DNA of 7,016 nucleotides from Clostridia bacterium (GTDB taxonomy: Bacteria; Bacillota_E; SLMV01; PUMD01), in the NCBI GenBank assembly GCA_003563755.1, contig PWUB01000363.1:1-7016 (forward strand), in the 5' to 3' direction. Each line of letters opens with the position of its first letter. Positions within the stretch are counted from its first letter, which is position 1. Under the pieces are notes generated by a model that saw nothing but the letters and a program-made list of their open reading frames with translations, was not told where the DNA came from and searched no databases. Position numbers and translations under genes: made by a program. Positions 1-4,921 of the stretch are shown here, piece by piece.

Positions 1-54
1 CAGATACCACGCCAACACCATCAATAGCAGGCACCCCAGCACTCTGACCCTCAA
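1..54 (-). CDS. N-terminus of an unidentified secreted or membrane protein (partial)
   Basis: Only the first 18 codons lie in the window; the gene runs off the left edge. Reading starts at a TTG (bases 54-52 on the minus strand), 7 nt after an AAGGAG ribosome-binding site (about 62-67). The peptide begins MRVRVLGCLLLMVLAWYL: two arginines followed by a hydrophobic run, the pattern of a signal peptide or first membrane helix. A SigA-like promoter lies just upstream at 88-117, giving a short 5' UTR of roughly 27 nt. An overlapping frame from an ATG at 79 is also open to the edge, but it has no ribosome-binding site and would read through the SD. The Cys at residue 8 comes too early to be a lipobox. 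Function cannot be told from this fragment. Confidence 0.6.
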   Translation of the reverse strand, partial: MRVRVLGCLLLMVLAWYL

Positions 55-87
55 TTTTGATCTCCTTCCGGGTAGTCATTTGTTGAC

Positions 88-117
88 AGTATACCCAGAT
101 TCTCCCATGAGGGTCAA
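88..117 (-). promoter_or_regulatory. SigA-like promoter for the left-edge gene
   Basis: On the minus strand a -35 box TTGACC (117-112) is followed by an 18-nt spacer and a -10 box TATACT (93-88). The predicted transcription start is near 81, just ahead of the ribosome-binding site and TTG start of the left-edge gene. Each hexamer has one mismatch to consensus. The position relative to the SD and start codon is the main support. Confidence 0.6.
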
Positions 118-214
118 GGGGGAGGGCGCTGTTCCGGCAACCATGGGCGGGGGGGCCACGCCGCAACGTCAGCCGAGAACATCGACGGATACGTGCAAAT
201 CTCATTTATATGTT

Positions 215-239
215 GGCAGGGGGCTTAAAGCCCCCTGCC
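215..239 (-). terminator. Hairpin over the SASP stop codon, probable terminator
   Basis: This is a near-perfect inverted repeat: a GC-rich arm at 215-224 and its complement at 230-239, with TTAAA between. Pairing extends to 12 bp with a single central base. It contains the SASP stop codon (TAA, 227-225), so the last codons of the SASP are the hairpin arm. No T-tract follows on either strand, so it may work as a weak or Rho-assisted terminator or as a 3'-end stabiliser. The 118-214 stretch to its left shows nothing beyond a run of seven G near 150. Confidence 0.5.
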
Positions 240-416
240 GCCGCCCTCTCGTTCAGCCAGAGCTCGCTCCGCGCGGGCTATGGCAGCCCGAACCAGGGAA
301 CCGCATGCCCTGGCCGGCATCTCACCCCAGTCACCGCCGTTCTGCTGTAGGAGATGGTCGATGCCCAGCTCCCTTGCCAACTCGTACTTGAGTCGCTCAC
401 TCATGAGCCTCGCCAT
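225..416 (-). CDS. Small acid-soluble spore protein, alpha/beta type (clostridial variant)
   Basis: A 63-residue protein expected to bind and protect forespore DNA and to be degraded at germination. The N-terminal block LKYELARELGI (residues 9-19) matches the conserved SASP segment that contains the germination-protease recognition site. The second block runs from DWGEMPARACGS (29-40) into LVRAAIARAERAL (41-53), the DNA-binding helical half. Relative to Bacillus-type SASPs it lacks the Gly-Gly before the last helix, as in the shorter clostridial forms. The ATG at 416 sits 5 nt after a strong AAAGGAGGGG. The C-terminal tail (EGGGRGL) is encoded by the arm of the hairpin at 215-239 and is probably not conserved. 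Transcription by SigG would be expected; a weak candidate promoter is listed at 460-488. The gene is divergent from the DUF421 gene. Confidence 0.82.
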   Translation of the reverse strand: MARLMSERLKYELARELGIDHLLQQNGGDWGEMPARACGSLVRAAIARAERALAEREGGGRGL

Positions 417-459
417 TCAAACCCCTCCTTTAGTGGCCTCGGGTATCGGGCGGTATTCG

Positions 460-488
460 TAGTTTGCCCGAGACATGAGCAGCAATGA
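460..488 (-). promoter_or_regulatory. Possible forespore (SigG-like) promoter of the SASP gene
   Basis: On the minus strand CAAACTA (466-460) fits the SigG -10 consensus CATNMTA with one mismatch. A weak -35, TCATT (488-484), lies 17 nt upstream and matches three of five positions. The start would fall about 40 nt before the SASP ATG. A 6-bp inverted repeat, CTCGGG/CCCGAG (438-443 and 467-472), brackets the -10. The call rests mainly on SASP genes normally being SigG-controlled. Confidence 0.3.
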
Positions 489-568
489 TGGCAATATCGG
501 TGCGCGGGCCCACGAACATGAATACACCGAGCCTTAACTCCACAAAGTACATGGGAGGTGTGTTATTC

Positions 569-1264
569 ATGGAGCACCAGCTCTTCACGGTTTTCCTTCG
601 CACGGTGCTTTTCTACTTCGTGGTATTGGTCATGGTTCGACTCATGGGCAAGCGCGAAGTCGGCCAGCTCTCGCCCTTTGACCTCGTGGTCTCCATAATG
701 ATAGCGGAGGCAGCAGTTTTTGCCATCGAGGATCCGAACCTTTCAGTGTGGCACGGCATAATTCCCATACTGACCCTCGCCATCCTTCAGGTTCTCATAT
801 CGCTGATCTGCCTGAAGTATCCCACCATACAGGCCCTTTTCAACGGCCGGCCCTCAGTGGTTGTCGAAAGAGGGCGCATAAACCAGAAAAACATGCGACG
901 CGCGCGGTACACCCTGCACGAGCTGATGGAGCAGTTGAGACTCCAGGGTACCCCGGCAATCTCCGATGTGGAATACGCAATACTGGAGATGTCAGGTAAG
1001 CTGAGCGTGCTCCCCAAGGCCCAATCCAGGCCCCTACAACCTTCTGACATAGGCCTAAAGCCACCGGTGGAAGGTCTTCCCGTGACTCTCGTGGTGGACG
1101 GGACGGTGAACCAGGAGGGGCTCGGCACCCTGAATCAAGACGAGGCCTGGCTCCAACAACAGCTGAAGACCCATCACATATCGGATGTACGACAGGTGTT
1201 CATGGCGGCCGTAGATAGAAGCGGCCAGCTGTGGATTCAGCAAAGGGACAATACCACCCAGTAA
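569..1264 (+). CDS. DUF421 / YetF-family membrane protein
   Basis: A 231-residue protein of the YetF/DUF421 family, which is widespread in spore formers and has no firmly established biochemical role. Three hydrophobic segments occupy about residues 7-24, 37-54 and 60-82. The family signature GKREVGQLSPFDLV is at 27-40. A soluble C-terminal domain follows, with NGRPSVVVERGRI (92-104) and DVEYAILEMSGKLSVL (133-148), both characteristic. The ATG at 569 is chosen because GGGAGGTG (553-560) lies 8 nt upstream. The longer reading from 485 adds an unconserved tail and lacks an SD, and a GTG at 560 would overlap the SD. The gene is monocistronic here, with its 152-nt upstream region shared with the divergent SASP. 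Its length is normal and it appears intact. Family assignment is firm; function is unknown. Confidence 0.9.
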   Translation: MEHQLFTVFLRTVLFYFVVLVMVRLMGKREVGQLSPFDLVVSIMIAEAAVFAIEDPNLSVWHGIIPILTLAILQVLISLICLKYPTIQALFNGRPSVVVERGRINQKNMRRARYTLHELMEQLRLQGTPAISDVEYAILEMSGKLSVLPKAQSRPLQPSDIGLKPPVEGLPVTLVVDGTVNQEGLGTLNQDEAWLQQQLKTHHISDVRQVFMAAVDRSGQLWIQQRDNTTQ

Positions 1265-1300
1265 TTCCTTTCCTCGCTAACCAGCCGGGTGAGATTAATC

Positions 1301-1366
1301 CTCGACCAAGGCATGCATTAGGGTCGAGCGCTGTCTCATCCATCGGAGACGCGTAACGCTCGACCC
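1301..1366. repeat. Three-armed inverted repeat able to form two exclusive hairpins
   Basis: CTCGACC occurs at 1301-1307 and 1359-1365, with its complement GGTCGAG between them at 1322-1328. The central arm can pair with the left copy, giving a 7-bp stem with a 14-nt loop containing GCATGC. It can also pair with the right copy, where the match extends to 10 bp (1321-1330 with 1357-1366) and encloses a second stem, GTCTC/GAGAC (1333-1337 with 1346-1350). The right-hand structure is the stronger. It lies between the convergent DUF421 and spoVT genes, so a 3'-end or bidirectional terminator role is the simplest reading. No T-tract follows. Confidence 0.55.
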
Positions 1367-1403
1367 GTGGTGCAACAGGAACTCAACGATACGTCGGATA
1401 AAG

Positions 1404-1440
1404 CCTCAGTGGTCTCATGGCTGCATCGTCCCAACTGAGG
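1404..1440 (-). terminator. Candidate terminator of spoVT
   Basis: On the minus strand, 8 nt after the spoVT stop codon, a 7-bp stem CCTCAGT/ACTGAGG (1440-1434 with 1410-1404) encloses a 23-nt loop. Two further G-C pairs form inside if one base is bulged. The sequence after the stem, CTTTATCC, is only weakly T-rich. The 3'-end position supports a termination role, but the large loop and poor tail make it uncertain. Confidence 0.4.
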
Positions 1441-1448
1441 GAGATCGC

Positions 1449-2003
1449 TTATTCGGAGAGATACCGCGAGAGAAAACCGGCCGCCGACTTGGCCATCTTC
1501 ATCTCCGTATCACCCACGGGATTGCCAGGTTCCGCGGAACCAACGATCACCGTACCGTAGGGATCTCCGTGGACGATGATGGGAGCAATAACCAGGGTAT
1601 GGAACTCGGGTTCACCCTCGCTGTCTTCCAAGATCGGCTCAGTCGGCTGACCCGGATCGTCGTGAGCAACCGCCTGGCGGTCATTCATGGCCCGCAGCAC
1701 TCCGTCACTGATCCGCTTGTCGACGAAATCCTTGCGCCGTGCACCTGCTACCGCAGCAACCGAATCCCGATCCGTTATGAGCGTGACCTGATTACTGGCC
1801 TCATGTAGGGCCTCTGTCATCTCTGCCGCGAAAGTACCCAGGTCAACTATGGCCGAGTACTTCTTGAGTATGACCTCCCCGTCCTTGTCGACGAATATCT
1901 CCAGTGGATCTCCATCGCGAATCCGCATCGTCCGCCGTATCTCGATCGGGATGACAATCCGTCCCAGATCATCAATTCGTCTTACAACGCCAGTTGCTTT
2001 CAC
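1449..2003 (-). CDS. spoVT: Stage V sporulation protein T, SpoVT (AbrB-type regulator)
   Basis: A 184-residue transcription regulator that tunes SigG-dependent genes in the forespore and affects spore coat and germination in Bacillus. The N-terminal swapped-hairpin SpoVT/AbrB DNA-binding domain is at residues 1-50, with the almost invariant KATGVVRRIDDLGRIVIP (2-19) and GDPLEIFVDKDGEVILKKY (31-49). A GAF-like domain fills about 55-184, with ITDRD (76-80), APIIVHGDPYGTVI (140-153) and the closing AAGFLSRYL (174-182). The length is close to the 178 residues of the Bacillus protein. The GTG at 2003 is chosen over the GTG at 2012: family members start at this Met-Lys-Ala, and the upstream GTG lies inside the ribosome-binding site. 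A SigG-like promoter stands 39 nt upstream, fitting forespore expression. The gene is convergent with the DUF421 gene. Confidence 0.96.
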   Translation of the reverse strand: MKATGVVRRIDDLGRIVIPIEIRRTMRIRDGDPLEIFVDKDGEVILKKYSAIVDLGTFAAEMTEALHEASNQVTLITDRDSVAAVAGARRKDFVDKRISDGVLRAMNDRQAVAHDDPGQPTEPILEDSEGEPEFHTLVIAPIIVHGDPYGTVIVGSAEPGNPVGDTEMKMAKSAAGFLSRYLSE

Positions 2004-2008
2004 GTGAG

Positions 2009-2016
2009 TCACCTCT
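2009..2016 (-). promoter_or_regulatory. Ribosome-binding site that fixes the spoVT start
   Basis: AGAGGTGA (2016-2009) lies 5 nt before the GTG at 2003. The SD itself contains an in-frame GTG (2012) that would add Met-Thr-His to the protein. Using the SD as a start codon would leave no SD, so the downstream GTG is the initiation codon. Confidence 0.75.
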
Positions 2017-2041
2017 TGAACCGGATTGTTTCTCGCGAAGT

Positions 2042-2070
2042 TATTATCCCGCAGGATGAGAAGTTTATTC
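2042..2070 (-). promoter_or_regulatory. SigG-like promoter of spoVT
   Basis: On the minus strand GAATA (2070-2066) matches the SigG -35 consensus GHATR exactly. After a 17-nt spacer comes GATAATA (2048-2042), one base from the -10 consensus CATNMTA. Transcription would begin near 2035, leaving a UTR of about 32 nt with the SD. spoVT of Bacillus is known to be transcribed by SigG, which agrees. The sequence match is direct; the sigma assignment is inferred. Confidence 0.62.
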
Positions 2071-2105
2071 TTGGGCGGATCGTGTGGATTTGGGGCGGGA
2101 TGGTG

Positions 2106-2138
2106 TGGGGATCAGCGCCGCTCGAGGCGCCGTCCCCA
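2106..2138 (-). terminator. Hairpin at the ireB 3' end
   Basis: Directly after the ireB stop codon an imperfect hairpin can form. The outer stem is TGGGGA/TCCCCA (2106-2111 with 2133-2138) and the inner stem GCGCC/GGCGC (2115-2119 with 2126-2130), separated by a small asymmetric internal loop. No T-tract follows on the minus strand. It separates ireB from the spoVT promoter, so it is probably a weak terminator or 3'-end stabiliser. Confidence 0.45.
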
Positions 2139-2426
2139 TCACTCAGTCCGCATGGACGGATGGTTCTTCACGTAGAAACGGACCAGTTCCTCTATGACTT
2201 CATCACGCTCGAGATGGGCAGTGAGGGCCCTGGCATTGCGATGGGTGGTGATATAGGCTGGTTCACCTGTGAGCAGGTAATGCGCCAACTGCTGCACCGG
2301 ATCATACCCCTTCTCCTCCAGAGCGAGGTAGATGGTACTCAGGGCGCTGGTGAACTCACAGGCAGCTCGATCATCGGTGAGGTCGTCCCTCACGATCCTC
2401 GTATCGCGTTCGTCCCTGCGCAACAT
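2139..2426 (-). CDS. ireB: IreB family regulatory phosphoprotein (UPF0297)
   Basis: A 95-residue cytoplasmic protein of the IreB/YrzL (UPF0297) family. In Enterococcus IreB is a substrate of the PASTA-domain Ser/Thr kinase IreK and negatively regulates cephalosporin resistance. The core is highly recognisable: LALEEKGYDPVQQLAHYLLTGEPAYIT (residues 34-60), then a basic HRNAR (62-66) and ERDEVIEELVRFYV (73-86). The N-terminal tail is variable, but Thr9 lies where the family carries its phosphorylated threonine(s). The ATG at 2426 has AAGGAGG 7 nt upstream (2440-2434); the extension to 2483 would read through that SD. The gene usually sits between alaS and ruvX, but here its neighbours are an L,D-transpeptidase gene and spoVT. 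Family assignment is firm; a link to a local kinase is not visible. Confidence 0.93.
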   Translation of the reverse strand: MLRRDERDTRIVRDDLTDDRAACEFTSALSTIYLALEEKGYDPVQQLAHYLLTGEPAYITTHRNARALTAHLERDEVIEELVRFYVKNHPSMRTE

Positions 2427-2478
2427 GATGATGCCTCCTTGCTCAGCACATGAGTGAACCCTTTGATTTGTGATTCTC

Positions 2479-2510
2479 CTCACCCATGCCGATATCCTTC
2501 TTCGGGTGAG
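2479..2510 (-). terminator. Hairpin between the L,D-transpeptidase gene and ireB
   Basis: CTCACCC (2479-2485) and GGGTGAG (2504-2510) form a 7-bp stem with an 18-nt loop, starting about 16 nt beyond the transpeptidase stop codon. No T-tract follows. It could end or attenuate the upstream transcript, or process a shared mRNA. The 100-nt gap here argues against tight coupling of the two genes. Confidence 0.35.
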
Positions 2511-2526
2511 ATGTAAGGCCTCCGGA

Positions 2527-3336
2527 TCACTCGATGAGGAACCACCGGCTCGCCATGGATACTACCGCCAATTCCATCTGCTCCCATACATCCGGACTGA
2601 GGTCCCTCTTGACACCGTACTCTCTCAGCGCGCTGAGTGTCCCGTATCCGAAGACACCATCGATGCTCCCGCCGTAGAGGTTCTCTGCCATGAGCACCCT
2701 CTGCAGCTGCATGACATCCGTACCACGGCTGCCGTACTTTATGGTGCGGGGAGAGTCGCCGAAACGGCCGGTCTCCGGTCCGGTGATGACCACCAGCGTA
2801 CCCACCGGGACAACACGGTACAATGCTGTCACGTCGCGATTAAACATCCGAACGCATCCGGCCGAAGCATTGTACCCGATAGAGCCCGGTCGATTGGTGC
2901 CGTGTATCCCGTAGCGCCCCCACGGAACACTCATCCCCATCCAGCGTGCTCCGAATGCACCACCCCACACCGCCTTGTCCACAACGATCCATATTCCCTT
3001 CGGAGTGGGAGTGCTCGCCTTGCCCACCGCCACGGTTGAAGCAGCGAGTTCCTCTGCACCGAAGCGTAAAGACAGCTGCAGGCTGGATCCATCTATCAAG
3101 ATGTGTGCTCCCGTCGGACCGTAACCTCCCCATCTGAGCCCGTCCTGGGCCTGCTGATCGACCGAGGACAGCTCAGAAAAGCTCTCACGCACCTCGGCGG
3201 TAGACAGTTGCAGCCTGGAGCCGAGGTGAGCCAGCACTGGCGGGACACCGCAGCCCGGAGTTCTGAACAGTCCGGCCAGCATTATCACTGCGACACCGAT
3301 CACGACGACAACTGTGGTCCTGGGCACCGGCGACAT
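2527..3336 (-). CDS. L,D-transpeptidase (YkuD) with C-terminal peptidoglycan-binding domain
   Basis: A 269-residue cell-wall enzyme expected to act outside the membrane, forming 3-3 cross-links or exchanging residues on peptidoglycan stems. A single hydrophobic segment (about 8-24) serves as membrane anchor or signal. A linker leads to the YkuD domain at about 76-187, with TPTPKG (109-114) and the catalytic block HG at 145-146 through SAGCVRM at 158-164; Cys161 is the nucleophile. The usual SHGC reads SAGC here, a variation I believe occurs in clostridial members. A PG_binding_1 domain follows at about 196-245 (KYGSRGTDVMQLQRVL, then SIDGVFGYGTLSALREYG). The ATG at 3336 has GGGAGGG 4 nt upstream. 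No convincing promoter was recognised; a perfect 10-bp palindrome (3382-3391) lies about 45 nt upstream of the start. The role may be vegetative or in the spore wall; the sequence does not decide. Confidence 0.92.
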   Translation of the reverse strand: MSPVPRTTVVVVIGVAVIMLAGLFRTPGCGVPPVLAHLGSRLQLSTAEVRESFSELSSVDQQAQDGLRWGGYGPTGAHILIDGSSLQLSLRFGAEELAASTVAVGKASTPTPKGIWIVVDKAVWGGAFGARWMGMSVPWGRYGIHGTNRPGSIGYNASAGCVRMFNRDVTALYRVVPVGTLVVITGPETGRFGDSPRTIKYGSRGTDVMQLQRVLMAENLYGGSIDGVFGYGTLSALREYGVKRDLSPDVWEQMELAVVSMASRWFLIE

Positions 3337-3623
3337 ATTTCCCTCCCGTCAGCAGAGAGTACACCCCGCGTAATCCGTATTCCGCCGGCGGGCAGATTAA
3401 ACCTAACCCGGTGGCACAGTCCTGTGAAAAACGGCGAGACTCCGCCCATCAGACCGGCACACCAGGCACCGGAAGTGCTCCAGCATGAGCGGTGACAGGA
3501 CCTACCTCGACCCACAGCCCTTGAACGCGGCAGGGGTGGCACTCCTGTGGACCCGCAAACCCCCGGCCTCGGCCGCCCTCCGTTCGGTTCAAATCCCCCA
3601 TCTCCGGTTACAATAGTAGCACT
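3337..3623. other. Divergent intergenic region with GC-rich inverted repeats, no gene
   Basis: This 287-nt stretch separates the divergent transpeptidase and DMT genes. It holds a perfect palindrome CCGCCGGCGG (3382-3391). It also holds a long imperfect stem-loop at 3527-3556: GCGG/CCGC outside a 7-bp stem, 3531-3537 with 3541-3547, containing one G-T pair. A short repeat CGGCC/GGCCG lies at 3564-3575. Open frames across it have no SD and a composition unlike protein, so I call no CDS. A T-arm-like string near 3586 was tested and rejected as a tRNA. Confidence 0.5.
3609..3614 (+). promoter_or_regulatory. Candidate -10 box just before the DMT gene
   Basis: TACAAT lies 9 nt before the ATG at 3624. 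A start 7 nt downstream of it would fall around 3621, leaving essentially no leader. The best -35 candidates are poor: TTCAAA (3588-3593) at 15-nt spacing or TTCGGT (3583-3588) at 20-nt spacing. The absence of any SD before the ATG agrees with a leaderless transcript, but the promoter is weak on sequence alone. Confidence 0.3.
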
Positions 3624-4079
3624 ATGACTCTTACTCAATCGCTGATTGTCGCAGCGGTGGCAGGAAGTCTCATGGCCTGGCAGGGAACGATCAACTCCCT
3701 TCTGAGCGAGGGAATCTCCCTGGCATACGCCACCCTGGTAGTGCATGTGACTGGAACCGTCGCGGCGGCCTTGGTCGCCCTGACCGTCTACCTGACCGGG
3801 TCAGTCAGGACAGACCCCGGAGGAGTGTTCAGCGCCCCCTGGTACGCATACGTCGGCGGGATACTCGGAGTGGCCATCATATGGGGTGTCGCTGCAACCA
3901 TCGCCCGAACCGGCGCAGCCCCTGCCACCACCGCCATCATCGTCGGCCAGGTCGCAACGGCGGCCATGCTGGATCATTTCGGAGCATTTCACCTGGACCA
4001 GATGCCCTTCTCCGTCACACGCGGAATCGGACTCGTACTGCTGGCGGCCGGGGCATGGTTAATGCTGCACAGGGGTTAG
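3624..4079 (+). CDS. Small DMT-superfamily transporter (YdcZ/DUF606 family)
   Basis: A 151-residue integral membrane protein of the DMT superfamily, YdcZ/DUF606 branch. Members have about five helices, so they probably work as dimers or with a paired half; the substrate is unknown. Hydrophobic segments lie near 5-22, 34-58, 74-94, 98-117 and 132-148. Family features are the first helix ending WQGTIN (19-24), PWYAYVGGILGV (72-83), and VGQVATAAMLDHFG (107-120). The ATG at 3624 is the first possible start and has no SD, which is unusual in this window. A possible -10 box lies 9 nt upstream, so translation may be leaderless. The stop codon TAG (4077-4079) overlaps the TAA of the convergent membrane-protein gene. 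No partner half-transporter is nearby. Full length for the family and apparently functional. Confidence 0.85.
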   Translation: MTLTQSLIVAAVAGSLMAWQGTINSLLSEGISLAYATLVVHVTGTVAAALVALTVYLTGSVRTDPGGVFSAPWYAYVGGILGVAIIWGVAATIARTGAAPATTAIIVGQVATAAMLDHFGAFHLDQMPFSVTRGIGLVLLAAGAWLMLHRG

Positions 4080-4921
4080 AAGGACTGCACGGCTCGAAGC
4101 CACAGGTAGGCCTGCACTGCAGGAAGCATCAGGCTGACGCCCCACAGATACCTGATGATAGTGGCAAGGTTCTCCACCATCTCCGGGGACGCAAACACGA
4201 ATCTCAACAGCGAACCCACGAAATAGGCGCTGAAGAGCCACAGGAGGTACTTCATGTCTTGCCGACGGGTCATCCGGTAGACCATCAGGAAGCCGCCGAG
4301 CAGGATGATGTTGACTGCCGGTCCCCACTGGTCAACTACGGAGAGCAGGGTCCGATGAAAATCGAAGGCAATCACACCCTGCTGATCCATGATCACGAGT
4401 GCGGGAAAGGAGATAATGAGAGCAATAGTCAGAACAGTGGTCACAAGATTGTCTTTGATCGTGCCCCCCAGCACGAGCCGCTGAAGGGATCCCTCCTCCG
4501 TCTTCTCGCGCCAAAGGCGAAGGATGACCACGGCCAGAGAATAGCCGAAAAGAGACCACACATACAGGGTCGTAACCGGCCCCGCCATCGCCATGACAGC
4601 GTCCGTCCAGAGCACAGGCGCCTCCCTGACGTGGATGCTCATGGTGACGACCCTTGATACCAGCTGGGCAGCTACCGCCAGTACCAGGGTGAGGCCCCAG
4701 AAGCTGTGGGCACGGCGGAGGCGACACCCTCCCAGGTAAAAGAGCGCCAGGTAAAAGGCGATGGCCACCGACAGCAGTAAGACCTGGTCGGACTGATCCG
4801 GGCGGATACCTATGAGCAGACGCACATGAATGCCCACATGAACCCCCATGTAGACCACCGTCACAATCTCCGCCAACCGCCTCTGCAGTCCCATGAGGCC
4901 GGAGCCCTCCGGTTCACTCAT
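4076..4921 (-). CDS. Unrecognised polytopic membrane protein (about 8 TM)
   Basis: A 281-residue protein that I do not recognise. About eight hydrophobic segments are visible, near residues 17-37, 46-65, 74-94, 108-134, 158-178, 200-216, 224-244 and 251-275. Loops are short and basic, for example RLWREKTEEGS (135-145) and YRMTRRQDMK (215-224). Histidines at 28 and 32 (GVHVGIH) in the first helix and His97 after the third could be metal or heme ligands, but this is speculation. No kinase, cyclase or transport motif is visible; the layout resembles sensory 7TM/8TM domains that lack an output domain. The ATG at 4921 overlaps the yhaM stop as ATGA, so the protein is probably made by translational coupling as the last gene of the operon. 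Its 3' end overlaps the convergent DMT gene by 4 nt. Confidence 0.8.
   Translation of the reverse strand: MSEPEGSGLMGLQRRLAEIVTVVYMGVHVGIHVRLLIGIRPDQSDQVLLLSVAIAFYLALFYLGGCRLRRAHSFWGLTLVLAVAAQLVSRVVTMSIHVREAPVLWTDAVMAMAGPVTTLYVWSLFGYSLAVVILRLWREKTEEGSLQRLVLGGTIKDNLVTTVLTIALIISFPALVIMDQQGVIAFDFHRTLLSVVDQWGPAVNIILLGGFLMVYRMTRRQDMKYLLWLFSAYFVGSLLRFVFASPEMVENLATIIRYLWGVSLMLPAVQAYLWLRAVQSF

Noticed and set aside
520..549. Possible SigG-like boxes (GAATA, 18 nt, CAAAGTA) before the DUF421 gene
   Set aside because: The predicted start at about 556 would fall inside the ribosome-binding site (553-560), and the -10 matches the consensus poorly.
485..568. Longer N-terminus for the DUF421 protein
   Set aside because: The extra 28 residues are not hydrophobic or family-like and have no SD. 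The ATG at 569 has a strong SD at good spacing.
2427..2483. Extension of IreB to a start at 2483
   Set aside because: The added 19 residues read through the AAGGAGG ribosome-binding site and an intergenic hairpin, and the family starts near the ATG at 2426.
3583..3608. A string (GGTTCAAATCC) like a tRNA T-arm followed by an acceptor-like 3' end
   Set aside because: The five bases before the loop (TTCGG) do not pair with the five after it (CCCCC) beyond two pairs. No matching 5' acceptor strand, anticodon arm or CCA was found upstream. No tRNA or selC is called.
3300..3746. A 148-codon minus-strand open frame across the transpeptidase/DMT intergenic region
   Set aside because: It overlaps the starts of both flanking genes. 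Its composition (Cys, Gly, Arg, Ser rich) is not protein-like, and it has no ribosome-binding site.
3881..4657. A 258-codon plus-strand open frame antisense to the unknown membrane protein
   Set aside because: It has no SD, is very rich in His, Arg, Pro and Gly, overlaps two better genes, and looks like a shadow of the GC-rich opposite strand.
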